A DNA stretch of 64,000 nucleotides, from positions 1 through 64,000 of the forward strand of contig JAJFKX010000023.1 in the NCBI GenBank assembly GCA_021772985.1, in the 5' to 3' direction. The position numbers and the translations under genes were made by a program. Shown piece after piece: positions 1 to 8,800 of this stretch. Source of the DNA: Gammaproteobacteria bacterium (GTDB lineage: Bacteria; Pseudomonadota; Gammaproteobacteria; Xanthomonadales; Wenzhouxiangellaceae). Below the pieces are notes generated by a model. The model did not search any database. It was not told where the DNA came from and worked only from the letters and a program-made list of their open reading frames with translations. Every line of letters begins with the position of its first letter. Position 1 is the stretch's first letter.

Positions 1-38
1 AGATTGGCGGCTTTGGCAGAATTCTTAGGAAAATGAGT

Positions 39-61
39 GCCCCAATTTAAGGAACTGGGGC
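39..61. terminator. Inverted repeat, possible weak terminator
   Basis: GCCCCA (39-44) can pair with TGGGGC (56-61) around an 11-nt loop. It lies just past the stop of the minus-strand gene ending at 97. There is no T-run, so a terminator role is only a guess. Confidence 0.3.
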
Positions 62-96
62 AAATTCCACTCATTATTCATACGACGACTCTACTT

Positions 97-681
97 CTAA
101 TAATCCATGACAATGTTGTTTTTTTTGCTTGTGAAATTTACATACAGTTTGGTTTGGGTGACACGAATTGATTCAAGATAGGTCCAAACGCTAATCCCCC
201 ACACCTTTTTACTGATGCATGCTCTGTAACCCTTGCTGAAATAATAGGAGCATTCGTTTTCAGTTGATTTGAATGTTCCTTTTAAAGTTTTGGGTAGATC
301 TATGGTGTAATTAATTTTATTTAGCACAACGCCAAAACTTTTTTTTGCTGCAAAGTTATAATGTGTTTGTTTCTTTAAGGTCATGCTGCCACGATTTTTG
401 ACCTTGTTATTCATATCGTTAGAGATAGTATTGGCAAATATTGCACGAAAGAGCTTTTCTAGGGGCACTTTATCGTCAATATCTTTTGTTTGTTTTGCGT
501 CCCAGGTTGCTTTTATCAGTTCAAGGCAAGCTTTCTTCTGTGCTTTTTTACTAAATTTTTGCGTAGATAAAAAATTAACAAACTGGCCATTGCCGGTGAT
601 GTAGTCATTGGACAATATCAGCGTAACTGTTAAGAACATGACAGCTGTAAAAATAGTTTTTTTGTATTTTAGGTGCTTCAT
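97..681 (-). CDS. Secreted protein of unknown function
   Basis: I do not recognise this 194-residue protein. The frame could be opened further upstream at a TTG, but that codon overlaps a strong AGGAGG. The ATG at 681 sits about ten bases after this ribosome site and gives a clean signal peptide: a Lys-rich start (MKHLKYKK) followed by a hydrophobic stretch to about residue 25. The mature part is basic (many Lys) with few acidic residues and has two Cys near residues 144 and 155 that could form a disulfide. The gene is AT-rich compared with the neighbouring ccm and queF genes, which fits acquisition by transfer. It stands alone, divergent from queF. Confidence 0.6.
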   Translation of the reverse strand: MKHLKYKKTIFTAVMFLTVTLILSNDYITGNGQFVNFLSTQKFSKKAQKKACLELIKATWDAKQTKDIDDKVPLEKLFRAIFANTISNDMNNKVKNRGSMTLKKQTHYNFAAKKSFGVVLNKINYTIDLPKTLKGTFKSTENECSYYFSKGYRACISKKVWGISVWTYLESIRVTQTKLYVNFTSKKNNIVMDY

Positions 682-841
682 TGAGATTAATACCTCCTCA
701 TACAAACACGAAATTTATATTGATTCCTAAGAACTTTTAGGAATGAATTTAAAATTTAGGCTCCGAGCCTAGGTCTTGTTTCCTTTGAAATCATTTAAAC
801 ATAAGACATAGTTAGGATAAAGCGTTAGGCAAAGGCATTGC

Positions 842-847
842 TATAAT
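842..847 (+). promoter_or_regulatory. Candidate -10 box for queF
   Basis: A perfect TATAAT lies 51 bp upstream of the queF start. No convincing -35 box is seen at the expected distance. Confidence 0.4.
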
Positions 848-897
848 AGTGGTCAGTTTGGTACTATGTTTCCCCTGATTCTTGAGGTGGAAATAAA

Positions 898-1254
898 ATG
901 AGTACGCAGCCAGCTAAAGCTCTAGAAACATTTGTTAATCCTAAGCCAGAACGTGATTACACGATTAAAATCGAAATCCCTGAGTTCACTTGCCTATGTC
1001 CGAAAACAGGTCAGCCAGATTTTGCCACGTTGTACATTGACTATATTCCTGATCAATTGTGTGTTGAGCTTAAAGCATTGAAAATGTACGTTTGGTCGTT
1101 TAGAGATGAAGGCGCTTTTCATGAGGCCATTACCAATCAAATGTTAGATGAGCTGATCGGTGCGTGTTCGCCAAGATATATGAAGTTGCGTTCTAAATTT
1201 AATGTGCGCGGTGGGATTTATACGGATGTGGTTTGTGAGTACGAGAAGTCGTAG
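898..1254 (+). CDS. queF: NADPH-dependent 7-cyano-7-deazaguanine reductase QueF
   Basis: QueF reduces the nitrile of preQ0 to the amine of preQ1 in queuosine synthesis for tRNA. This is the short, one-domain type (118 residues). The motif [10 protein letters not shown] contains the nucleophile Cys34, which forms a thioimide with the substrate, and the proton donor Asp41. The family signature follows as [20 protein letters not shown], with a substrate-binding Glu at its end. The gene is alone, with a -10 box at 842. Its TAG stop lies inside the left arm of the inverted repeat that starts at 1251. The family assignment is secure. Confidence 0.95.
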   Translation: MSTQPAKALETFVNPKPERDYTIKIEIPEFTCLCPKTGQPDFATLYIDYIPDQLCVELKALKMYVWSFRDEGAFHEAITNQMLDELIGACSPRYMKLRSKFNVRGGIYTDVVCEYEKS

Positions 1255-1361
1255 GTCGGTTAGCCATCGAAGGTGGCGAGCCGACATGTCGAGATAAATA
1301 TTTTGAATTCAGTGAGCCATGTGATTGTCGGCTCCTCGCCTTCGGCTCGTAACCGACCTAC
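1251..1361. repeat. 111-bp inverted-repeat (REP/MITE-like) element
   Basis: The outer arms are GTAGGTCGGTTA and TAACCGACCTAC, a perfect 12-bp match. The arms extend inward with a few mismatches to about 36 bp each (1251-1286 and 1326-1361), around a loop of about 39 bp. The element overlaps the stop codons of the two converging genes queF and ccmE. It could fold into a long hairpin in both transcripts and serve as a bidirectional terminator. It encodes no protein. Confidence 0.75.
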
Positions 1362-1774
1362 TTAAGACTATCCCTAACCTCTGGCGGCATATAATTCTCA
1401 TCATGCTTAGCCAATACTTCACGGGCTGCGAATTGACCTGATGCCTGCAAAGAACCGTTGGCGATGACGCCCTGGCCTTCACGAAACAGGTCCGGCAGGA
1501 TGCCGTTGAAATTGACAGTGATGTCCTGCTGGCCATCGGTTACAACAAAACTGACTGTTAGAGAATCCGGGTCTCGGTGCACACTGCCGGGCTGTACTAA
1601 TCCGCCAAGTCGGAAACGTTTACCTTCGGGTATTACAGTGCCGACAACATCGCTGGGGCTTTGAAAATACAGCAAATTATCACTGAGTGCGTATAGCATT
1701 AATGAGGTCGCGCTGCCCGCACCAATCAAAATAAATAGAGCTATTTTAAGCCTGCGTTTTCGGGTTGGTGTCAT
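1358..1774 (-). CDS. ccmE: Cytochrome c maturation haem chaperone CcmE
   Basis: CcmE carries haem covalently in the periplasm from CcmABCD to the cytochrome c haem lyase. The 138-residue protein has a short cytoplasmic basic start, one membrane anchor (about 9-30) and a periplasmic OB-type domain. The motif AKHDENYMPPE contains the haem-binding His124 and the conserved Tyr128. The frame is open further upstream, but the ATG at 1774 overlaps the ccmD stop (ATGA), as at the other gene junctions of this operon, and fits the family length. It is the last gene of the operon; ccmF, ccmG and ccmH do not follow. Confidence 0.95.
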   Translation of the reverse strand: MTPTRKRRLKIALFILIGAGSATSLMLYALSDNLLYFQSPSDVVGTVIPEGKRFRLGGLVQPGSVHRDPDSLTVSFVVTDGQQDITVNFNGILPDLFREGQGVIANGSLQASGQFAAREVLAKHDENYMPPEVRDSLK

Positions 1775-1938
1775 GTTGTCTGCTGGTCCTGATGTTGATG
1801 CATGTCGGCGATTAGCCGTCGTTGCCGTTTGCCTGAGAACACGGGTGCTAGCGCAACATATAAAGATACCACTAGAGCAATCCCGTATGCGGACAGGATA
1901 AACGTTGCATGCGGTCCGGACAACCAATCCATGCTCAT
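1771..1938 (-). CDS. ccmD: Haem exporter protein CcmD
   Basis: CcmD is a small membrane protein that stabilises the CcmC-CcmE haem complex and helps to release holo-CcmE. It has 55 residues, one transmembrane helix near the N-terminus, then a basic and charged tail (GKRQRRLIADMHQHQDQ), the usual CcmD pattern. I chose the ATG at 1938 because it overlaps the ccmC stop as ATGA. The assignment rests on topology and position between ccmC and ccmE. Confidence 0.9.
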   Translation of the reverse strand: MSMDWLSGPHATFILSAYGIALVVSLYVALAPVFSGKRQRRLIADMHQHQDQQTT

Positions 1939-2708
1939 TGTTTTACTCCCCAAACCGTTTCCCGCACCCAGTTTTTTTCACGGTCCTGGACCAGCAGGGT
2001 GTTTCTGGTACGGCTCAATAGATTGGCAGCAAAAAAGAATTTGGCTGCGCCGACCATTAATAACAATGGCCATAGCATACTGGGGGCAATGCTGGATTCG
2101 CCCAACAAACTGACTGTCGTACCCTGATGCAAAGTCGTCCACCACTCCACGGAATAATGAATGATCGGTAAATTCACCACCCCCACTAAAGCCAGTAAAC
2201 CGGCTGCCCGTGCGGCTCTGCGCGGTTCTTCAATGGCTTGCTGAAGACCGATCACACCCAAATATAAAAACAACAGAACTAACTCTGATGTCATTCGACC
2301 ATCCCATTGCCAAAAAGTGCCCCAGGTTGGTTTGCCCCATAAACTGCCACTAATTAGAGTAACAACGGTAAATGCTGCGCCTATTGGTGCACAGCACATC
2401 GCCAATGTTTCTGCCACCCTGATACGCCAAACCATTCCGATCAGCGCGAAGCCGGCCATTACTGCAAAAATAAGCATCGATTGCCAGGCGCTGGGAACAT
2501 GAATGAAAATAATCCGGTAGCTGTCACCTTGCAGGTAATCTGCAGGTGCAATAAATAAACCCCAAAATAACCCGGGTACAGCCAGCAGAAAAAAGCCTGC
2601 CCAAAGCCACGGGATAATCAGGCCGCTGGTCCGGTAAAACCAGGCCGGTGAGCCCCACCTGTGAAACCATGTTTTGGTGTGTTTCCAGAGTGATGTATTA
2701 CTAGTCAA
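1935..2708 (-). CDS. ccmC: Haem exporter/loader permease CcmC
   Basis: CcmC binds haem with CcmD and loads it onto CcmE on the periplasmic side. The 257-residue protein has about six membrane helices and the family's tryptophan-rich loop (SGSLWGKPTWGTFWQWD), which contacts haem. The start appears to be TTG at 2708. AGGAG lies five bases before it, inside the last codons of ccmB, and no ATG is available in the right place. It is translationally packed with ccmB and ccmD. Confidence 0.95.
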   Translation of the reverse strand: MTSNTSLWKHTKTWFHRWGSPAWFYRTSGLIIPWLWAGFFLLAVPGLFWGLFIAPADYLQGDSYRIIFIHVPSAWQSMLIFAVMAGFALIGMVWRIRVAETLAMCCAPIGAAFTVVTLISGSLWGKPTWGTFWQWDGRMTSELVLLFLYLGVIGLQQAIEEPRRAARAAGLLALVGVVNLPIIHYSVEWWTTLHQGTTVSLLGESSIAPSMLWPLLLMVGAAKFFFAANLLSRTRNTLLVQDREKNWVRETVWGVKQ

Positions 2709-2710
2709 GC

Positions 2711-3379
2711 TTACTCCTGCAAGTGAATCCGCAAGGCTGCGGCAATGGCAAATGGTATCAGTGTTATCGCAAACAGCAGAATAACACCTAGCAACAGCAA
2801 TTGTGTGTCAGCGATAAAGCCGGAAGCCGCATCACTAACAGCATTGGTGGCAAATACCAATACCGGGACACTGAGCGGCGCAATCAGCAATGCCAGCAAC
2901 ATCCCGCCCTGGCGGCTGCCCAGTGTCAGCGCGGCGCCTAAACTGCCCAGTAAGCTAAGGGTGGGTGTGCCCAGCAGCAGGGACAGGATTAAGGTATCCA
3001 TCGCAGCCTGCGGTAATTGCATCCAGGCAGCCAGCAATGGACTGATTAAAATAACCGGCAGGCCGGTTACCAACCAGTGGGCAAAGGTCCGTCCGGCAGC
3101 CAGCGCCGGCAATGAAGCATCCAGTAACAACCATTGTTCCAGGCGGCCGTTTTGAGCGTCTTCGCGAAACAGGCTTTCCAGGCTGAGCATATTGGATAAC
3201 AGCGCAGCGATCCAGATCACACCAGCTGCAATTTGGCTAAGTAAAGCCGGCTGTGGGCCGATACCCAGTGGAAACAGTGCAACAACCAATAGCAGGAACC
3301 ACAAAGGTTGAAACCACTCGCTACGACGTCGAAATGCCAGCCGTAAATCATGTCCGATGATCACCAGTAATTTGTTCAT
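2711..3379 (-). CDS. ccmB: Haem exporter membrane subunit CcmB
   Basis: CcmB is the membrane part of the CcmAB ABC complex, which uses ATP to release haem-loaded CcmE from CcmC. It has 222 residues and about six hydrophobic helices, the usual length. The start ATG overlaps the stop of ccmA as ATGA. The stop is followed at once by the TTG start of ccmC. Confidence 0.93.
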   Translation of the reverse strand: MNKLLVIIGHDLRLAFRRRSEWFQPLWFLLLVVALFPLGIGPQPALLSQIAAGVIWIAALLSNMLSLESLFREDAQNGRLEQWLLLDASLPALAAGRTFAHWLVTGLPVILISPLLAAWMQLPQAAMDTLILSLLLGTPTLSLLGSLGAALTLGSRQGGMLLALLIAPLSVPVLVFATNAVSDAASGFIADTQLLLLGVILLFAITLIPFAIAAALRIHLQE

Positions 3380-4008
3380 GCGACTGACTGGTGCTGTAAT
3401 TTGGGGCGGATAATCGGCAATTTAAGCCGCTGGCTGCGAGGCAGATCAGCCAGTCCCAGCGCGTGGCTGGCAATCACAGCGCCACCTCCGGCAGCACAGT
3501 GTTCACGGATTTCATGGAGTAGTAAATCTATACTGACCTGATCCAGGTTTACGAACGGTTCATCCAACAACCACAAGCAGCGTGGTACCAAGAATAACCT
3601 TGCCAGAGCGGCACGTTTAGCCTGACCTGCTGACAAACTGCCGGCACGTTGGGAACGCAATGCAATTGATTCCAGGCGTGCCAGAGCAGCTTCAATTTTT
3701 TGGCTGGCCTCCCGATGCCCCAGATCACTTCCCCATAATCGCAAATACCAGTGGAGGTTTTCCTGCACAGTCAGTTCCTGGTGTAAACCAAGCTGATGTC
3801 CGACAAAATGTTGATCACAACAGCTTACAGTTCCCGTGGTTGGCCGCAATACACCAGCCAGTAACTTAATTAAGGTGGTCTTCCCAGCACCATTGGCACC
3901 GGTCAGCAGCAAACATCCGCCGATTTTCAGATGAATGCTGGCAGTGCCGAAGACACTGCGATAGAAGCGTTCATAGCTGACTTTGTCGGCTGTTAAAAGT
4001 TGATCCAT
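3376..4008 (-). CDS. ccmA: Haem exporter ATP-binding protein CcmA
   Basis: This is the ATPase of the CcmAB complex in system I cytochrome c maturation. The 210-residue protein has a Walker A (GANGAGKT, residues 37-44), an ABC signature (SLSAGQAKR) and a Walker B (LWLLDEPF). It is the first gene of ccmABCDE, eight bases after the DUF3293 gene. The identity follows from the downstream ccmBCDE genes, because the ATPase domain alone is generic. Confidence 0.93.
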   Translation of the reverse strand: MDQLLTADKVSYERFYRSVFGTASIHLKIGGCLLLTGANGAGKTTLIKLLAGVLRPTTGTVSCCDQHFVGHQLGLHQELTVQENLHWYLRLWGSDLGHREASQKIEAALARLESIALRSQRAGSLSAGQAKRAALARLFLVPRCLWLLDEPFVNLDQVSIDLLLHEIREHCAAGGGAVIASHALGLADLPRSQRLKLPIIRPKLQHQSVA

Positions 4009-4016
4009 GACTGATG

Positions 4017-4475
4017 TTATACAAAATCTATGTAAGGGTGATTAATCATCTTTATCGGTGAGCTCTGAGCACGCATGATACACAAATGCACAGCATCATC
4101 GGGTCGGCATGTGATTACAGCGTATTGTTTAAACCGGCGCGCCAGCAAAAACAACGGCAACCATCGATCACTGACCACCAGGCAGCCGTATTCTACCGGC
4201 CACTGTGGCTGTCGGTTGCCTGCTACGGCAAAACTGGGGTAAGCACTAAAACCGGCTTTTGATAAATGCCGGCTTAAGAGGCAATGCCTGGCAAAATTAT
4301 GGGTATTTTTGAGCTGCTTTGAAGCAGGGTTACAGGCAGTAATAATCAACCACTCTTGAGTAGCTATGAAACTGCCGGTGGGCACTACTGTCTGTCCAAC
4401 TTTCAGCGATAGCCAGCCACTGGGTAAATGCACCCGATAATCTGTGTTTAAGTAAGCATTAACCAGTTTTTTCAT
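4017..4475 (-). CDS. DUF3293 domain protein
   Basis: The 152-residue protein fits my memory of the DUF3293 family: an early ITACNP motif (the family has A-x-NP), then an asparagine-rich step and a C-terminal segment around ARRFKQYAVI. The function of the family is unknown to me. It starts only about 50 bp from glutathione reductase, on the opposite strand. It ends eight bases before ccmA, so it probably heads the ccm transcript. It has no signal peptide or membrane helix and should be cytoplasmic. Confidence 0.7.
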   Translation of the reverse strand: MKKLVNAYLNTDYRVHLPSGWLSLKVGQTVVPTGSFIATQEWLIITACNPASKQLKNTHNFARHCLLSRHLSKAGFSAYPSFAVAGNRQPQWPVEYGCLVVSDRWLPLFLLARRFKQYAVITCRPDDAVHLCIMRAQSSPIKMINHPYIDFV

Positions 4476-4483
4476 TGAGTATC

Positions 4484-4489
4484 TATAAT
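4484..4489 (+). promoter_or_regulatory. Candidate -10 box for gor
   Basis: A perfect TATAAT lies 36 bp before the chosen gor start. The -35 region is weak. A transcript from here would begin near 4496, which excludes the more upstream TTG start. Confidence 0.4.
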
Positions 4490-4524
4490 GCGGTTTGCAA
4501 ATGATGGCAAGACCAAGGTATTAC

Positions 4525-5889
4525 ATGACTGAACAGCAACAATTTGATCTTATCGTGATTGGCGGTGGATCAGGCGGAGTACGTGCAGCGCGTATTTCAG
4601 CGGGACATGGAGCCAGGGTGGCGATCTGTGAAGAAAGCCGGATGGGTGGAACCTGTGTGATACGTGGTTGTGTGCCTAAAAAGTTGCTGGTCTATGCCTC
4701 ACATTTTGCGGAAGATTTTGAAGCCGCACAAGGGTTTGGCTGGCGGCTTGATGAAGCTCGGTTTTCCTGGTCATCGTTGATTGCTAATAAGGACAGAGAA
4801 ATCGACCGGCTCAATCAGGTCTACCACCGTTTACTGGACAATGCCGGTGTTACCACATTTATGGGCCGGGGGGTATTGCTTGATCAGCAGCAGGTGCAGG
4901 TGGGTGAACAGGTATTGCATGCTGAGAAAATCCTGATTGCCACAGGTGGTCGGCCTTTTGTACCGGCATTTCCCGGTAGCGAGTTAGCTATCAGCTCTGA
5001 TGAGGCGTTTCACTTGAAGGAGCTGCCAAAGCGTATTGTGGTTGCTGGCGGTGGTTATATTGCGGTGGAGTTTGCCGGTATTTTTAATGGTATGGGCAGC
5101 CAGGTTCGCCTGGATTATCGCGGTGATAAGATTTTGCGTGGTTTTGATGATGATTTGCGTGATCGCCTGGAACATGAAATGCAGGCAAAAGGCATTGTTA
5201 TTAATCATCACAGCCAGGTAGCAGACTTAAAACGCAAGCAAAATGGAGCGCTCAAGGTCAGTTATCAGGATGGCACTGAAAGCGAAGCTGATCAGGTGAT
5301 GTTTGCTACCGGAAGAAAACCCTATACCTGGAACCTGGGCCTGGATCAGGCAGGTATTAAAACCGATGTCTCAGGTGCCATTCCAGTGAATGTCGATTCG
5401 CGCACCAGCGAGCCACATATATTCGCAGTGGGTGATGTGACCAATCGGATTAACTTGACCCCGGTAGCCATTCGTGAAGGGCATGCTTTTGCAGATACTG
5501 AGTTCGGTAACATGCCCCGTCAGGCTGATCATGTACTGGTGCCGTCAGCGGTATTCAGCCAGCCTCCAATCGGCACGGTAGGTTATACCGAACAACAGGC
5601 CAAGGAAAAATATGGCCGATTACGTATTTATAAGTCGAGTTTCCGGGCGATGAAACATACGCTGACGGATATTCAAGAAAAGACTTTCATGAAAATGATC
5701 GTCGATGATGCCACCAACGTTGTGGTGGGGTTGCACATCATTGGGGTTGATGCAGCCGAAATTGTGCAGGGATTCGCGGTGGCGGTTAAAGCGGGTTTAA
5801 CCAAAGATCATTTTGATGCTACGGTGGGAATTCATCCAACTTCTGGTGAGGAGTTGGTGACATTACGCGACTTTGAGTTCGCAGAGTAA
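4525..5889 (+). CDS. gor: Glutathione-disulfide reductase
   Basis: This flavoprotein reduces oxidised glutathione with NADPH in the cytoplasm. The 454 residues show an FAD motif (VIGGGSGGVRAA), the redox-active disulfide Cys44/Cys49 in GGTCVIRGCVPKK, an NADPH Rossmann motif (GGGYIAVEFAG), the second FAD site (FAVGDVTN) and the active-site His-Pro near residue 437 (HPTSGEE). The IR between the cysteines, in place of NV as in E. coli, is the pattern I know from plant and alphaproteobacterial enzymes. The ATG at 4525 follows AAGG by six bases and aligns with the family; the frame is open to a TTG at 4495. Confidence 0.95.
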   Translation: MTEQQQFDLIVIGGGSGGVRAARISAGHGARVAICEESRMGGTCVIRGCVPKKLLVYASHFAEDFEAAQGFGWRLDEARFSWSSLIANKDREIDRLNQVYHRLLDNAGVTTFMGRGVLLDQQQVQVGEQVLHAEKILIATGGRPFVPAFPGSELAISSDEAFHLKELPKRIVVAGGGYIAVEFAGIFNGMGSQVRLDYRGDKILRGFDDDLRDRLEHEMQAKGIVINHHSQVADLKRKQNGALKVSYQDGTESEADQVMFATGRKPYTWNLGLDQAGIKTDVSGAIPVNVDSRTSEPHIFAVGDVTNRINLTPVAIREGHAFADTEFGNMPRQADHVLVPSAVFSQPPIGTVGYTEQQAKEKYGRLRIYKSSFRAMKHTLTDIQEKTFMKMIVDDATNVVVGLHIIGVDAAEIVQGFAVAVKAGLTKDHFDATVGIHPTSGEELVTLRDFEFAE

Positions 5890-5893
5890 AGCT

Positions 5894-8800
5894 ATGAGCA
5901 TAACGCAATTAACAGCTATTCAATTTCGCCCATTGTTATTGGCGATCATTTTATTGACCGGCACCGGACAGGTATCGGCGGCACAACCGAATGATGTCGC
6001 TGCAGCTCAGGTACAAAATTACATTATTAAACTGACTAAGCCGGGCTTGCTCAATGCGCCGGATATAGTAGCTGATACCAGCATATGGAATATGGCGAAA
6101 AACCGCTCTCTCAATAAAGATATTGAGGTGCAGAATTATCTCCAGCAATTAGAGCTGCAACGTGAACAAACACTGTCAGATGCAGCTCAGTTGATGGGGC
6201 ATGTGTTACAGCCACAACATAGCTACACAGCATTATTAAATGGTTTTTCTGTCAGCATGACAGCCACAGAAGCTGCGCAAATGGCCGAGCTGTCGGCTGT
6301 GGTTGCGGTTGAACCCGAACAGCTGTTTGAATTGCATTTGGATAGTGGTCCAGGGTATATCAATGCTCCCGCAGTCTGGAGTGGTGTCAATAGTCCGCCT
6401 AGCCGTGGTGAAGGGGTTATTATCGGGATAATCGACTCCGGTATTAATTGGGAGCACCCATTTTTCGCTGAAACTGCAGAAGACGGCTTTACCCACAGCA
6501 ACCCTCTGGGTCAACTGTTGGGATTATGCAACAGTCCACAATTTCCGGAAATTCAATGTAATAACAAACTGATCGGTGTTTATGATTTCACTGACGAAGC
6601 CGATCAGAATGGATTCGACACCGCGGGGCATGGCAGTCACGTGGCCAGTATAGCGGCAGGTAACCCATTGACTCGAACTTTGGGTTTGGGTGCAGGCGGG
6701 CTGCCGGTCGAGTTTAATCTTTCCGGTGTTGCGCCGCGTGCCAATATTATTGCTTATAAGGTATGCCTGAACACCTCTCCGGGGGACCCAAGCGCACAAC
6801 CCGGCTGCCCAAGCAGTGGTATTTTAGCCGCCCTGGATCAAGCCTTATTGGATGGTGTGGATTTAGTTAATCTGTCATTGGGGGCGGCTGTGCCGGCAGG
6901 CTTTACACCTTGGTTGTCTGGTTTTATTAACCTGGAATTACTGGATTTACGGGACGCTGGGATATTGGCAGTGGTTTCTGCCGGTAACAGTGGGCCCCAA
7001 GCTGGAACGGTTGGTTCTCCGGCGCATTCTCCATGGGTAATGGCTGCGGGAAATATTACCCATGACCGGGTGCTTGGCAATCCTTTAGTAAACCTGTCTG
7101 GGGGGAATAGCTCACCGCCGCAGGGTGTATTTGGTGCTGGAAGATCGGCCGGTATCGGACCTCGGACGATTGTGCATGCGAGTGATTTTGGAAATGCCCT
7201 ATGCGGTACTGGAGTTGCTGAACTGGGACCAGGTTGTAATGGCAATACAGGCGCCAGTAACCCATTTCCACCTGGAACTTTTAATGGTGAAATTGTGGTC
7301 TGTGACCGAGGTATATATGGGCGTGTGGAAAAAGGCTTAAATGTTCTGCAAGCCGGCGCCGGCGGGTATATTCTGGCGAATACCGATGCAAGCGGTGAAA
7401 GTATTATCGATGATGATCATTGTCTGCCGACGGTGCATATCGGTGATAACTTCGGTGATCAAATCCGTACCTGGCTGAATACCGGCAATAATCACAGTGG
7501 TCGAATAGGAAGTTTTGAAGCTGCGAACGTGCCGGCAGCGGGCGCACAGCTTGCCTTGAGCAGCTCGCGTGGGCCAAATGTTGAAATCCCAGGCGTTTTG
7601 AAACCCAATGTGGTTGCCCCAGGCACCAACATTCTTGGTGCGTTGAATATTGAGGATCAATTCCAAGCGATCAGCGGTACATCCATGTCGTCACCGCACA
7701 CTGCCGGTGCAGCAGCTTTGATTATGGGTGCTCGGCCTGATTGGTCTGTCGCTCAGGTAATGTCTGCTTTGGAAACCACTTCGATTTGGCCGGTGCAGGG
7801 AAGTGCTGTTGATCCGGAGATCGGCGCTAATGAACGGGGCGCAGGGGTGTTAAATGCTGGCCAGGCAGTGCGCGCCGGGTTGTTTCTGCCGATAGATAGG
7901 AGCGATTTTTTGAGTGCTAACCCTGTCAATGGCGGAAACCCTGGCAGTTTGAATCTTCCAGGCGTGCAACTGGATAATTGTGTGGATCAATGCGCTGCCA
8001 CAAGAACAGTACAGGATCAGATGGGTGGTGGCAGCTGGCAGTTGTCCACTGATCAGGCGTTTTTGAGCGTTACTCCCAGTAGTTTTAATTTGAGTGCTGA
8101 TCAGCAAAGAAATATAACCATTACAGCCAACTTAAACAATTCCAACCTGGTTGGAAACTGGCAAACAGCCAACGTGATAATGACCACAAATAGCGCGCCA
8201 GATGGACAGCCGTTGACACAAAGGTTACCTGTGGCTGTTCTATTCAGTGGCGGGCAGTTACCACAGGCATTACAGATCACCACTTCGCAAACACGCGGGA
8301 GGGTCGAAACCTCGCTGAGTGGTTTGGTAGCCATGAATGATGCTACCTGGCAGGTTTCTGAACTGGTCGAACCTATATTTTCCAGTGGTAATGTTGCACA
8401 GGACCTCACCCGGACTGATCCATACGACAGTGATACCGGCCGCCGGGTTGAGTTGCTTAATGTACCGCAAGGGACGCTAAGAATGCGGGTTGAAACACTT
8501 GGCTCTTCAGCTGCGGACATTGATTTATATGTTGGGCTGGATTTGAACGGCAATGGACAGGCTGATGAATTCGAAGAGCAGTGCGCAAGTTTGACCACCT
8601 CCAATCTGGAGGAATGTGAGTTTGATATGCCGGATGCTGGTAGTTACTGGATACTGCTGCAGAACTGGCAAGCTTCGGCTGCCGGCAGCGATAACATTCG
8701 TGCACAATATGCAGCCCTGCATCTGCCCGTCGCCAATACTGATCCGAATCTGTTCATCAATGCACCTGCACGTTCTGATAACAATGCTGAGATCGGTATC

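Noticed and set aside
4495-4524. An upstream TTG start for glutathione reductase
   Set aside because: It would begin before or at the likely transcript start and has no ribosome site; the ATG at 4525 fits the family.
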